A stretch of DNA of 42,001 bases, taken from NCBI GenBank assembly GCA_903892175.1, contig CAITHK010000083.1, positions 1 through 42,001 of the forward strand, in the 5' to 3' direction. The notes below the pieces were generated by a model, which was given only the letters and a program-made list of their open reading frames with translations, did no database searches and was not told the DNA's origin. A program made the translations under genes and the position numbers. Shown one piece after another: positions 17,775-27,371 of this stretch. Position 1 is the first letter of the stretch. Every line of letters starts with the position of its first letter. This DNA is from an uncultured Burkholderiales bacterium. GTDB taxonomy: Bacteria; Pseudomonadota; Gammaproteobacteria; Burkholderiales; Burkholderiaceae_C.

Positions 17775-19112
17775 GTGACGCCCGCTCTTGTTTTCATCTT
17801 GGCTGCCACCGGCTTGACTTTGCTGGTTGTGGCGGTGTTGTGCGTGGCGCTGTGGCGCGGTGCTCTGGCGGGTGCCCGCGCAAGCTTGGGGGGCACACCT
17901 GCGGAGCAGCAAGACCTGCCGACGCAGGCCAATGCCGCGGTCTACCGTGACCAGTTGTTGGATTTGGAGCGCGAACACGCCCTGGGCCATCTGAGCGATG
18001 AAGAACTGCAAGTTGGCCGAGATGAGCTGACCCGCCGTTTGCTGGAAGACGTGGGCCCCGTGACGCTGATGCACGCCGACACCGTTGGCGATGTGCGGGG
18101 GAATGATGCCGTCACCTCGGCACAGGAGACCCGCCTGCGCAAGCCTTGGTGGCTGATGTTGGGGGTGATCTTTTGGGTGCCGGTCTTGTCGATGGGCATG
18201 TACAGCGTTTTGGGTGAGCCCCAGGCGCTCGATCCCTTGGCGGCTCAGCAAGGCATGGGCAACGAGGGTGAAATCACCCCTGAGAAGTTGGTGGCCATGG
18301 CCACTGCATTGACGCGACGTTTGCAAGATGAGCCCAACCAAGTCGATGGCTGGGTCATGTTGGGGCGGGTCCAGCGTGCCCTGGGTCGCTACGCTGAAGC
18401 CGATGAGGCCTTGCGCCGTGCGCTGGCGCTCAGCCAAGACGACAACGTGTGGATCGAACGTGCCGAGGTGTTGGCGCAAAAAAATGGCGGCAATTTCGCC
18501 GGTGAACCCTGGGCCATCATCCAGCGTGTCTTGACCGCTGACCCGCACCAACTCAACGCCTTGTTGTTGGCCGGCAGTGCGTCATATGCCGAAGACAACT
18601 TCCGGTCTGCTTTGCGTTTTTGGGAGCGTGCCCGTGAAGAGGTGTCGCCCGATTCACCCGACGCGCCTGAACTCGACCGCGCCATTGCCGAGGCGCGCAG
18701 CAAGTTGGGCTTGCCGCCCGCGCTGCCGCGTGCCGACAGCGTGAGCGAGCGCGATGCGGCCATTCAGGCCTCGAGCATCAGTGGCCGGGTGAGTTTGGTG
18801 AGCGAGTTGGCGGGCAAGGTGGCCCCCACCGACACCGTGTTTGTGTACGCCACTCCCGTGACGGGGTCGCGCATGCCGCTGGCCATTGTGCGCACCACGG
18901 CGGCCAAGTTGCCTTTTGACTTTGTGCTCGACGACAGCACGGCGATGAATCCAGCAGCCAAGCTGTCAGATGCGCAGGAGGTGACGGTGCGGGTGCGCAT
19001 TTCCAAGAGCGGTCAAGCCACCCAACAAGCCGGAGATTTGGGCGTGAGTGTGAGCCCCGTCAAACCCGGCAGCACCGGGCTGAATTTGATGGTGCGCGAC
19101 GCCTTGCGATGA
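17775..19112 (+). CDS. ccmI: Cytochrome c maturation protein CcmI (TPR), copy 2
   Basis: AVYRDQLLDLEREHALGHLSDEELQVGRDELTRRLLEDV plus TPR region and CcmI C-terminal domain; GTG start. Confidence 0.88.
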   Translation: MTPALVFILAATGLTLLVVAVLCVALWRGALAGARASLGGTPAEQQDLPTQANAAVYRDQLLDLEREHALGHLSDEELQVGRDELTRRLLEDVGPVTLMHADTVGDVRGNDAVTSAQETRLRKPWWLMLGVIFWVPVLSMGMYSVLGEPQALDPLAAQQGMGNEGEITPEKLVAMATALTRRLQDEPNQVDGWVMLGRVQRALGRYAEADEALRRALALSQDDNVWIERAEVLAQKNGGNFAGEPWAIIQRVLTADPHQLNALLLAGSASYAEDNFRSALRFWERAREEVSPDSPDAPELDRAIAEARSKLGLPPALPRADSVSERDAAIQASSISGRVSLVSELAGKVAPTDTVFVYATPVTGSRMPLAIVRTTAAKLPFDFVLDDSTAMNPAAKLSDAQEVTVRVRISKSGQATQQAGDLGVSVSPVKPGSTGLNLMVRDALR

Positions 19113-19141
19113 ATTGACTGCGACTTGACGTGGCCAAAACA

Positions 19142-19165
19142 AAAGCGGCTCCATGGAGCCGCTTT
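19142..19165. terminator. Bidirectional terminator hairpin between convergent genes
   Basis: Perfect 24-nt palindrome AAAGCGGCTCCATGGAGCCGCTTT between ccmI (+) and response regulator (-). Confidence 0.8.
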
Positions 19166-19187
19166 GTGTTGGGGTGAGGGTTGGGGT

Positions 19188-19784
19188 TTACAACAAACCG
19201 TTCATGCGTGCAAAGTGCAGCGTCTGGGTGCGACTCTTGACATTCAAGCGACGGAACAAACGCCAGAGGTGAACTTTGACCGTGTGCTCGCTGATGTCGA
19301 GTTCGGTGGCAATGTCGCGGTTGCTCAAGCCCCGGTCGAGCATGATGATCAATTGTTTTTGACGCTTGGACAGCTTGGTGTCGCCCGCGACCACGATGTC
19401 TTCGTCAGGGGTGCCGTCCGCGGCAGCAAACAGCCCCTGGATGGCCGCAGAGATGTCGTTCGCAGGTGTTGATTTTTCAATGTAGAGATCGGCGCCCGCT
19501 TCGATGCAGGTTTCTTCGGCTTCGCCGGCGGGCATGGAGGAGATCACCACCAAGGGCACGTCGCCGTACATGCCTTTGACTTCGCTCACGGCGGTGGTGC
19601 CTTTGACACCGGGCAGCAGCAAGTCCAACACAAACAACTCGGGTGCCCCGTTTTTGATGATGGCGGCTTGTAGCTCGCTGAATTTTTCCAGCTCCACCAC
19701 TTTGGCGGCTGGCTTCATGCGGCGCAGCAGCATGGCGATGGCTTGGCGCACCAGGGGATGGTCATCGATGATGTACAAACTCAT
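19188..19784 (-). CDS. NarL/LuxR-family response regulator (orphan in this window)
   Basis: Receiver IIDDHPLVRQAIAMLL...LFVLDLLLPGVKG; HTH LSKRQKQLIIMLDRGLSNRDIATELDISEHTVKVHLWRLFRRLNV. Confidence 0.9.
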   Translation of the reverse strand: MSLYIIDDHPLVRQAIAMLLRRMKPAAKVVELEKFSELQAAIIKNGAPELFVLDLLLPGVKGTTAVSEVKGMYGDVPLVVISSMPAGEAEETCIEAGADLYIEKSTPANDISAAIQGLFAAADGTPDEDIVVAGDTKLSKRQKQLIIMLDRGLSNRDIATELDISEHTVKVHLWRLFRRLNVKSRTQTLHFARMNGLL

Positions 19785-19800
19785 ATTTTCTCTCCTGCTT

Positions 19801-20997
19801 TCAGTAATTCAGCCCGATGGCTTCGCGCACGTCGCGCATGGTTTCTCTGGCCGTGATACGTGCTTTTTCAGTACCTGCGTCCACGATATCACGAACTATT
19901 TTAGGGTTAGTCACGTAAGGTTCTGCGCGTTCGAGCATCGGTTGCTGTTCTTTCAAGATGGCATCGATGATGGGTTGCTTGCATTCCAAGCAACCAATGC
20001 CCGCACTGGTGCAGCCCTGCGACACCCATTGGCGTTGCCCCTCATTGCTGTAAACCAGGTGGAATTGCCACACCGGACATTTTTCAGGGTTGCCCACGTC
20101 GGTGCGTTTCATGCGTGCCGGGTCGGTCGGCATGCGTTTGACTTTGTGCTCGATGGTGGCCCGGTCTTCGCGAATGGCAATGGCGTTGTTGTAACTTTTG
20201 CTCATCTTGGCGCCATCCAAGCCCGGCAGTTTGCTGGCTTCGGTGAGCAAGATTTGGGGCTCCGGCAGCACGATCTTGCCGGTGCCCTTGAAGTAGCCCT
20301 CTAGGCGCTCGCGGTCTTCAGCCAACAACTCAGGCGCGCTGGCCAGGTAGCCTAAGGCCCCATCCAAGGCTTTGGCGTCGCCGCTTTCTTGGTATGACTT
20401 GCGGGACTTTTCCAAGCGCTTGACGCTGTCCTTGGGCAGTTTGGCCAGGCTGCTTTGGATTTTGTCCTCGGCGTTGATTTCGCGGCCGTACAGATGGTTG
20501 AAGCGGCGTGCCGCTTCGCGGGTCAACTCCACGTGGCTGGCTTGGTCTTCGCCCACGGGCACGTACTTGGCTTTGTAGATCAAGATGTCCGCCGCTTGCA
20601 GCAAGGGGTAGCCCAAGAAGCCGTAGGTGGTCAGATCTTTGTCTTTGAGCTTTTCTTGTTGGTCTTTATAAGTGGGCACACGTTCCAACCAGCCCAGCGG
20701 CGTGCCCATGGCCAAGAGGGTGAACAACTCGGCGTGTTCGGGAATGCGACTTTGCAAAAACAAGGTGCACTGGGCCGGGTCCAGGCCGGTGGCCAACCAA
20801 TCGATCACCATTTCGTAGACGTTTTTCTCGATCACCTCACGGCTGGCGTAGTGCGTGGTCAAGGCGTGCCAATCGGCGACGAAAAAATAGCAATCCATCA
20901 GGGACTGCAGTCGGACCCAGTTTTTCAAGGCGCCGTGGTAGTGGCCCAAATGCAAAGCACCCGTGGGGCGCATGCCGGAGAGAACGCGTTCTTTCAT
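19801..20997 (-). CDS. trpS: Tryptophanyl-tRNA synthetase
   Basis: MKERVLSGMRPTGALHLGHYHGAL (HIGH-like), KMSKSYNNAI (KMSKS). Confidence 0.95.
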   Translation of the reverse strand: MKERVLSGMRPTGALHLGHYHGALKNWVRLQSLMDCYFFVADWHALTTHYASREVIEKNVYEMVIDWLATGLDPAQCTLFLQSRIPEHAELFTLLAMGTPLGWLERVPTYKDQQEKLKDKDLTTYGFLGYPLLQAADILIYKAKYVPVGEDQASHVELTREAARRFNHLYGREINAEDKIQSSLAKLPKDSVKRLEKSRKSYQESGDAKALDGALGYLASAPELLAEDRERLEGYFKGTGKIVLPEPQILLTEASKLPGLDGAKMSKSYNNAIAIREDRATIEHKVKRMPTDPARMKRTDVGNPEKCPVWQFHLVYSNEGQRQWVSQGCTSAGIGCLECKQPIIDAILKEQQPMLERAEPYVTNPKIVRDIVDAGTEKARITARETMRDVREAIGLNY

Positions 20998-21001
20998 GAG
21001 A

Positions 21002-21673
21002 TCAAGGCTTTAGTAAAAATTCAAGAGGACTCAGCAGGAGCGACATGGCGAACAGGGTCCATTTCATCAAGGGCCCCATCCAGTAATCGTTGAGTATGTG
21101 AAAGGCCACCAAGGCCAGCACGATGAACATGCCGTAAGGTTCCACCTTGGAAAGCCACACGGCCTGGCGCCACGGCAGCAAGCCCACCAGCACCCGACCA
21201 CCGTCGAGCGGGGGCAAGGGGAATAGGTTGAAAACAAACATCGAGACGTTGACCACCACGCCTGCCAAGGCCATTTTGACGAAATAAGCTTCGGTGACGC
21301 CCAAGATGTTGAGCAGGTAAAACGCCAACAGCCAAACGAGGGCTTGGATGAAGTTGATGGCGGGGCCTGCGAAAGAGACCCAAATCATGTCGCGCTTGGG
21401 GTGGTGGAGGCGGCCAAAATTCACCGGCACGGGACGCGCGTAGCCAAACAAAAAAGTGCCCCCCGTGACGACGTACAGCATGGCTGGAATCACGATCGTG
21501 CCCATGGGGTCGATGTGTGGCATGGGGTTCAAGGTGACCCGGCCCATCATCCATGCGGTGTTGTCGCCCAAGCGGTGGGCCACATAGCCATGGGCCGCTT
21601 CATGCAGGGTGATGGCAAAAATCACCGGCAAGGCGTAGATCAGGACGGTTTGAATCAGGTCAGAGAAATTCAC
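21002..21673 (-). CDS. Site-2 protease family (M50) membrane metalloprotease
   Basis: HEAAHGYVAHRLGD (HExxH), NLFPLPPLDGGRVL second zinc-site motif, multi-TM. Confidence 0.88.
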   Translation of the reverse strand: MNFSDLIQTVLIYALPVIFAITLHEAAHGYVAHRLGDNTAWMMGRVTLNPMPHIDPMGTIVIPAMLYVVTGGTFLFGYARPVPVNFGRLHHPKRDMIWVSFAGPAINFIQALVWLLAFYLLNILGVTEAYFVKMALAGVVVNVSMFVFNLFPLPPLDGGRVLVGLLPWRQAVWLSKVEPYGMFIVLALVAFHILNDYWMGPLMKWTLFAMSLLLSPLEFLLKP

Positions 21674-21703
21674 ACAAACATTGTCGCATCGAATACTTGC
21701 GTG

Positions 21704-22342
21704 TTAACCCATGCCCAAAGCATTCAAGGGTCCGCGACCCTGGCGAATCAGGGCGGGGTCACCGCCACCATCCATCGGTGTGAGGTCAACCACGGTGGTG
21801 GGCTCCAAGGGGCACGCTCCTGCATCGATCACTGCGGCCAGCTCGTGTTCAAAACGCTCGCGGATGGCCTGTGCATCGTTCATCGGATCGGTCTCGCCCG
21901 GCGCGATCAAGGTAGTGGCCAACAAGGGGGCGCCGTGGAGCTCAAGCAAGTCGAGCAGGCAGCGGTTTTGAGGCACCCGCAAGCCAATGGTTTTGCGTTG
22001 CGGATGGCTGACCCGACGGGGCACTTCTTTGGTGGCTTCCAATATGAAGGTGTACGCCCCGGGGGTGGCGGCTTTGAGCAAACGGTACTGGCGGTTGTCG
22101 ACCCGAGCGTAGTTGGCCAGTTCGGACAGGTCACGGCACATCAGGGTCAGGTGGTGTTTGTCGTCGACTTGGCGCATGCGTCGCATGTGTTCAACCGCGG
22201 CTTTGTCGTCGAGGTGGCAGACCAAGGCGTAACTCGAGTCGGTGGGCACGGCCACCAAACCACCGCGGGTCAGCAGGGCGACGGCTTGTTTGAGCAATCG
22301 CTGCTGCGGGTTCTCGGGGTGAACTTGGAGGAACTGTGCCAT
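21704..22342 (-). CDS. Threonylcarbamoyl-AMP synthase family (YciO/YrdC/Sua5)
   Basis: GGLVAVPTDSSYALVCHLDDKAAVEHMRRMRQVDDKHHLTLMCRDLSELANYA; ATG at 22342 preferred. Confidence 0.88.
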   Translation of the reverse strand: MAQFLQVHPENPQQRLLKQAVALLTRGGLVAVPTDSSYALVCHLDDKAAVEHMRRMRQVDDKHHLTLMCRDLSELANYARVDNRQYRLLKAATPGAYTFILEATKEVPRRVSHPQRKTIGLRVPQNRCLLDLLELHGAPLLATTLIAPGETDPMNDAQAIRERFEHELAAVIDAGACPLEPTTVVDLTPMDGGGDPALIRQGRGPLNALGMG

Positions 22343-22343
22343 C

Positions 22344-23231
22344 TCAGGGTGCGCGGTCTTCGTGGTGGCTGAGCACGGCAGCGCCAATGCCGCACAGGGC
22401 GATCAGCAGCATGCCCATGCGGGCCCACAGGTCTGGCACGTGGGCAAACACCAGCCAGCCCGCGAAGGTGGCAAAGGCGATGCCACTGTATAGAAATGGG
22501 CTCACGCTCGCAGCGGGGGCACGCGAAAAAGCCAAGATCAAGAGGTAATGGCCCAAGGTCCCCGCACAACCCACCAGCACCATCAGCTCCCATTCGAAGT
22601 CGGTGAGATCGGTGGTCCACGCGCCCCACAGCACCAAGACCGAGGCGATGATGGCGCCGACCCACCCGGTGTACAGGTGCATGGTCACAGGGCTCTCGGT
22701 TTTGGCCATGTGGCTGGTCAAAATTTGGAACGCCGCGTTGGAGACCACCAGGCTCAACGGCAACCAAGCGTGGCTGGTGTCTAGGCTGCCACCTGGGCGC
22801 ACGATCAACAAGGCGCCCACCAAGCCGCCACTCACAAACAGCCAGCGCAGCGCTGACACCTGTTCTTTCATGACAAAACGTGCCAAGGCGGTCACCACCA
22901 AGGGCGTGAGCATGACAAAGGCGGTGAATTCGGCTACTGGCATGTAGCGCAAACTGGTAAAGCCCAGCACGCTGCACATCAGCAGCAAAAAGCCGCGCAG
23001 CATTTGGAGCCGAATGTTGTGGGTTTGAAACATGGTCATGCCGTTGCGGGGCCACATCACGGCTGTGCTGGCTACCGCTTGAAAGGCATAGCGAAACCAC
23101 AGCACCATCAGCAAGGGCACGCTGGCGATCAAAAACTTGTTGGTGGTGTCGAGCACCGCAAAGCAGGCCATGGCCAAGACGGCATAAGCGATACCCGCGA
23201 GTGCGAGAGGTTGCCGCGCGGTTGAACTCAT
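22344..23231 (-). CDS. DMT (EamA) family transporter
   Basis: Ten-TM-like hydrophobic pattern with duplicated EamA-type halves; ATG at 23231 (MSSTARQPLALAGIAYAVLAMACFAVLDTTNKF). Confidence 0.8.
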   Translation of the reverse strand: MSSTARQPLALAGIAYAVLAMACFAVLDTTNKFLIASVPLLMVLWFRYAFQAVASTAVMWPRNGMTMFQTHNIRLQMLRGFLLLMCSVLGFTSLRYMPVAEFTAFVMLTPLVVTALARFVMKEQVSALRWLFVSGGLVGALLIVRPGGSLDTSHAWLPLSLVVSNAAFQILTSHMAKTESPVTMHLYTGWVGAIIASVLVLWGAWTTDLTDFEWELMVLVGCAGTLGHYLLILAFSRAPAASVSPFLYSGIAFATFAGWLVFAHVPDLWARMGMLLIALCGIGAAVLSHHEDRAP

Positions 23232-24085
23232 TGAATGCGGTGAGCCAACAACTCCCACACGGGAGTGAGTTGGCCGGGCAACCAAGGCAAGGTGCCCAAA
23301 TCGATGCGGCTTTCGTCGGGGCTGTGAAAGTCGCTGCCTCGCGAGGCCACCAAATTGAACTCGCGCGCCATGTCGGCGTATTTCACGTACTCGGGCGGGG
23401 TGTGGCTGCCGGTGACAACTTCGACACCTTGTCCGCCATGGGTTTTGAACTCGCTGAACAAAGCAAACTCTTCGTTGGCTGTGAAGTTGTAGCGGCCTGG
23501 GTGGGCGATCACGGCCACGCCTTGGCCCTCGGTGATCCATTGCACCGCGTCTTTGAGGCTGGCCCAGCGGTGCGGCACGAAACCGGGTTTGCCCTGCGTC
23601 AGGTAATGGCGAAACACCTCGGAGGTGTCTTGGCAGACACCTGACTCCACCAAGTAGCGAGCAAAGTGGGTGCGTGAAATCAGCTCAGGGTTACCCACGT
23701 ACTTGAGCGCGCCTTCGTAGGCCCCGTGGATGCCCACCTGGGCCAAACCCTGGGACATTTCTTGTGCACGTTCGCTGCGCCCACCACGGGTGCGGCGCAG
23801 GCCCTCGACGATGCGTGGGTCTTGGGCATCAAATCCCAGTCCAACGATGTGCACGGTTTGACCTGCAAAGGTGACAGAAATCTCGGTGCCCGTGAGGTAC
23901 TTCATGCCGTGCGCTCTTGCAGCTGCGGCCGCACGCTGTTGTCCCCCGACTTCGTCGTGGTCGGTCAAGGCCCACAACTCGACGCCGTTGGCATGTGCCC
24001 GTGCGGCCAGGGCTTCGGGTGTGAGTGTGCCGTCCGACACCACGGAGTGGCAGTGCAAATCGGCGTTCAAGATGGAGGAGCTCAC
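23228..24085 (-). CDS. PHP-domain phosphoesterase (RNase AM/YciV-TrpH type)
   Basis: NADLHCHSVVSDGTLTPEALAARAHANGVELWALTDHDEVGG; VIAHPGRYNF; ASRGSDFHSP. Confidence 0.88.
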   Translation of the reverse strand: MSSSILNADLHCHSVVSDGTLTPEALAARAHANGVELWALTDHDEVGGQQRAAAAARAHGMKYLTGTEISVTFAGQTVHIVGLGFDAQDPRIVEGLRRTRGGRSERAQEMSQGLAQVGIHGAYEGALKYVGNPELISRTHFARYLVESGVCQDTSEVFRHYLTQGKPGFVPHRWASLKDAVQWITEGQGVAVIAHPGRYNFTANEEFALFSEFKTHGGQGVEVVTGSHTPPEYVKYADMAREFNLVASRGSDFHSPDESRIDLGTLPWLPGQLTPVWELLAHRIQ

Positions 24086-24912
24086 AAGATGAATTGTAGG
24101 CGGGGTAGGGCCGCCAAGGCATTGGCCCGCGAGGCATGGGCCAACTCTGCCAAGGCGATGCCACGCAAGTCGGCCAGCACCTGCGCGATGCGGGGCAACT
24201 CGGCGGGGGTGTTGCGGCCTTGTGCTTGGCCGGCGCTGCGCTGCTTGGCAGTGGCGTAAAGCCAGTGGGGCGGAATGTCGGGTGCGTCGGTTTCAAGCAC
24301 GATGGCCGACAACGGCAACTCGGTGGCCAAGCGGCGCAGTTGCAAGGCACGCTCAAAGGTGAGTGCGCCGCCAAAGCCCAATTTGAAACCCAGAGCGAGG
24401 AAGGCTTTTGCTTGTTGCAAACTGCCATTGAAGGCGTGCGCAATGCCGCCTTGCACAGGGATGTCACGCAGGCCTTTGAGCAGCTTGTCCGCCGATCGGC
24501 GCACGTGCAAGATGACCGGCAACTGGTGCTGCTGGGCCAAGCGCAGTTGCGCCCGATACAAGTGTTCTTGTGTTGCCCATGCAGAGGGCGTGTTGAGTGT
24601 CGGCACAAAACCATCCAAGCCCACTTCACCCACCGCGACCAAGCGCGTGTCCGCGTGGTGCGCTTGCAATGCGTGGTCGAGGTGTTCTATATCTTCCAGC
24701 GAAGCTTGGGGGGTGTACAACGGATGGATGCCCAGGGCATAGGCATCGCGATGGGCATGCGCCAACTGGCGCACGGCCTGAAAGTTGGCCACTTCCACCG
24801 CAGGGATGACGCAACACCCGACACCTTGGGCGCGGGCCTGCTCACGCGCTGGCGTGCGGTCTGCGTCAAATTCCGCCGCGTCGAGGTGGCAGTGGGTGTC
24901 GATCCAAAACAT
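24082..24912 (-). CDS. TatD-family metal-dependent hydrolase
   Basis: MFWIDTHCHLDAAEFDADR; VGEVGLDGF; HVRRSADKLL; HAFNGSLQQA; LETDAPDIPP. Confidence 0.92.
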   Translation of the reverse strand: MFWIDTHCHLDAAEFDADRTPAREQARAQGVGCCVIPAVEVANFQAVRQLAHAHRDAYALGIHPLYTPQASLEDIEHLDHALQAHHADTRLVAVGEVGLDGFVPTLNTPSAWATQEHLYRAQLRLAQQHQLPVILHVRRSADKLLKGLRDIPVQGGIAHAFNGSLQQAKAFLALGFKLGFGGALTFERALQLRRLATELPLSAIVLETDAPDIPPHWLYATAKQRSAGQAQGRNTPAELPRIAQVLADLRGIALAELAHASRANALAALPRLQFIL

Positions 24913-24956
24913 GGTGCTCGAATTATCGAGCCCACCCATGGCGGGCCGAGGCCGCC

Positions 24957-25301
24957 TCAGAGATAGGCGTGCAAGCGACCGCGTCGGTCGTAGGTGGTCA
25001 ACACGCTAACGTAGGCTGCGGGTCGCTTCGGGGTGTCGGCCTGCACAGGTTTGTGCAGATGGGGGGCTGGGGCCTGGAGTTGGCGCAACCACTGATCGTA
25101 GGCATAGCGCCGTTCGGGGCAAGACAAGATGGCGTAGGCCGCATTGAGTTGGGCCATGTGATCGCCCGCGCCCGGGCGAGTGCGGGTGGCGTGGTCCGGG
25201 TGGTAACGCTTGGCCAAGGCGCGGTAGGCGGCGCGGATGACATCGGGCTCCGCCGTGGGGGCCACGCCTAGCAATGCGTAATGGTCTTTGAATCCGTCCA
25301 T
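24957..25301 (-). CDS. Short J-domain (DnaJ-like) protein
   Basis: HYALLGVAPTAEPDVIRAAYRALAKRYHPDHATR with HPD motif. Confidence 0.85.
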   Translation of the reverse strand: MDGFKDHYALLGVAPTAEPDVIRAAYRALAKRYHPDHATRTRPGAGDHMAQLNAAYAILSCPERRYAYDQWLRQLQAPAPHLHKPVQADTPKRPAAYVSVLTTYDRRGRLHAYL

Positions 25302-25328
25302 GTGGCGGATTCTACATAAAACAATTAA

Positions 25329-25356
25329 AAAGTATTAAAAATATTAGAAATACTTT
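25329..25356. repeat. AT-rich inverted repeat AAAGTATT-N12-AATACTTT
   Basis: Lies within an AT-rich intergenic stretch (about 25312-25375) that contrasts with the GC-rich surroundings. Confidence 0.6.
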
Positions 25357-25372
25357 ATTTAATAGTTACTTT

Positions 25373-26074
25373 TTAGTCTTGCAATTGACCCTGTTGGAGG
25401 CTCAGTTGGCGATCGCACCGTGCTGCTAGGGCGGTGTCGTGGGTCACCAGCACAAAGGCCGTGCCTTGCTCGCGGGCCAGTTGCAACATCAGGGCAAACA
25501 CTTGGTCGGCGGTGCCACGGTCGAGGTTGCCGGTGGGTTCGTCGGCCAGTACACAGGCCGGGCGCGTGACCAGCGCGCGCGCAATGGCCACGCGCTGGCG
25601 CTCGCCGCCCGACAGCTCGGCAGGGCGGTGGTGCATGCGCTGGCCCAAGCCCACAGCGTGCAAGATGGCTTGGGCCTGAGCGCTGGCTGCCACGCGATCC
25701 ATGCGTCGAATCCAAAGCGGCATGGCCACGTTGTCGATGGCGCTGAATTCGGGCAGCAGGTGGTGGAACTGGTAGACAAAGCCCAGGTGTTGGTTGCGCA
25801 GCGCGCCCAACTTGCCCACGCTCAGCCCTTGCAAGGCTTGGCCAAGCCAAGCCACGTTGCCGGTGGTGGGCGCATCCAAGCCGCCGAGCAATTGCAGCAA
25901 GGTGCTTTTGCCAGAACCTGAGGTGCCCACGATGGCCACCGTCTCGCCGGTGTGCACGTCCAAGTTGACGCCTTGCAACACGGTGACATCCAAGGGGCCT
26001 TCGCGAAACCGCCGTCCCAAGTTGCGCGCCATCAACACCGGGGCCGTTGGCGATAGGTGGCTGGTTTCACTCAT
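25373..26074 (-). CDS. lolD: Lipoprotein-releasing ABC transporter ATP-binding protein LolD
   Basis: Walker [36 protein letters not shown]; adjacent to LolC/E permease. ATG at 26074. Confidence 0.92.
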   Translation of the reverse strand: MSETSHLSPTAPVLMARNLGRRFREGPLDVTVLQGVNLDVHTGETVAIVGTSGSGKSTLLQLLGGLDAPTTGNVAWLGQALQGLSVGKLGALRNQHLGFVYQFHHLLPEFSAIDNVAMPLWIRRMDRVAASAQAQAILHAVGLGQRMHHRPAELSGGERQRVAIARALVTRPACVLADEPTGNLDRGTADQVFALMLQLAREQGTAFVLVTHDTALAARCDRQLSLQQGQLQD

Positions 26075-27335
26075 AACGCAGCGCCTCGGCAGGGTTGATG
26101 CGGCTGGCGCGCCAACTCGGATAGAGCGTGGCCACCAAGGCCATGGCCAAGGACAGCAACACGACGGGCCAAATGTCGGCCGACTGAGGGTCGCTGGGCA
26201 TGCGGCTGATGAGGTAAATGTCGCGTGGCAAAAAGCTCGCACCCAGCGCGTTCTCGATGGCGGGCACGATGACGTCGATGTTGAACGCCACGCCCAGGCC
26301 CAACAGCAAGCCCGCCAAGGTCCCCAGCACGCCCACCGTGGCGCCTTGGACCACGAAAATAGCCATGATGCTGCGCGGGCTGGCGCCCAAGGTGCGCAAG
26401 ATGGCGATGTCGGCTCGCTTGTCGGTTACCGTCATCACCAAGGTGGTGACCAGGTTGAACGCTGCCACCGCCACGATCAGGGTGAGGATGATGAACATCA
26501 TGCGTTTCTCCACCTGCACGGCGGCAAACCAATTGCGGTTTTGTCGGGTCCAGTCGCGCACGATCACGTCTGGCCCCAGCTGGGCGGCCAAGTCGGAGGC
26601 CACGCTGCGGGCTTGTTGCGCGTCTTTGAGCTTGAGTCGCACGCCGCTGGGTGAGGTGAGGCGAAAGATGCGTTGTGCATCGTCGACGTGCAGCAACACC
26701 AAGGTGGCGTCGTACTCGTAGTGGCCCGAGTCAAACAGACCGGCCACGGTGAGTTGTTTCAAGCGCGGCATCACGCCCGCAGGGGTGACTTGTCCGCCGG
26801 GTGCCACCAGCGTCACCCGGTCGCCCACTTGCACGCCCAGTGCGCGTGCCAGCTCACCGCCTAGCACCACGTTGAAGCTGTCAGCTTGCAGCGCAGCACG
26901 CACAGCGGGGGGCAATTGCAGGGTGAAGTCGGTGACCTGGGTTTCGAGTTCGGGCGCGATGCCGCGGACCATGGCGCCGCGCATCTCGTCGCCCCGTGCC
27001 ATCAGCGCTTGTTGTGCCACAAAAGGCGCGGCGGCCAGCACCGAGGGGTTTTGCCGGGCTTGGCGCATCAAGCCCGCGACATCGGCAAAGCCTTCGCCGC
27101 CCGGGGCCAACAGTTCGATGTGGGCCACCACCGCCAGCATGCGGTCGCGCACCTCTTTTTGGAAACCGTTCATCACACTCAACACGATGATCAGCGCGGC
27201 CACGCCCAAGGCGATGCCCAGCATGGACACGCCCGAAATGAACGAGATGAAGCCATTGCGTCCGCTGGATCGACCCGCGCGGGTATAGCGCCAACCGATC
27301 AGCAGTTCATAGGGAATTCGCAAGGGGGCAGTCAT
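26067..27335 (-). CDS. lolC: Lipoprotein-releasing ABC transporter permease LolC/LolE
   Basis: [14 protein letters not shown]...[39 protein letters not shown] and C-terminal FtsX-like permease. Confidence 0.92.
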   Translation of the reverse strand: MTAPLRIPYELLIGWRYTRAGRSSGRNGFISFISGVSMLGIALGVAALIIVLSVMNGFQKEVRDRMLAVVAHIELLAPGGEGFADVAGLMRQARQNPSVLAAAPFVAQQALMARGDEMRGAMVRGIAPELETQVTDFTLQLPPAVRAALQADSFNVVLGGELARALGVQVGDRVTLVAPGGQVTPAGVMPRLKQLTVAGLFDSGHYEYDATLVLLHVDDAQRIFRLTSPSGVRLKLKDAQQARSVASDLAAQLGPDVIVRDWTRQNRNWFAAVQVEKRMMFIILTLIVAVAAFNLVTTLVMTVTDKRADIAILRTLGASPRSIMAIFVVQGATVGVLGTLAGLLLGLGVAFNIDVIVPAIENALGASFLPRDIYLISRMPSDPQSADIWPVVLLSLAMALVATLYPSWRASRINPAEALRYE

Positions 27336-27371
27336 GACAGGCGCGATTGTGTCACCACATCACAGACAATC

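Noticed and set aside
8449-19112. Duplicate ccmF/H/I as assembly artefact
   Set aside because: The copies differ clearly at protein and DNA level, CcmI copies differ in length (402 vs 445 aa), and flanking genes differ.
21344-22372. 342-aa plus-strand ORF opposite the site-2 protease and Sua5-like genes
   Set aside because: Spans two well-supported minus-strand genes and has no recognisable motifs.
23232-23540. N-terminal extension of the DMT transporter ORF (22344-23540)
   Set aside because: Overlaps the PHP-domain gene on the same strand in another frame; Arg/Pro-rich translation; ATG at 23231 gives a proper transporter start.
26886-27371. N-terminal part of the 506-aa plus-strand ORF
   Set aside because: Antisense to lolC; the real gene most likely starts at ATG 27372.
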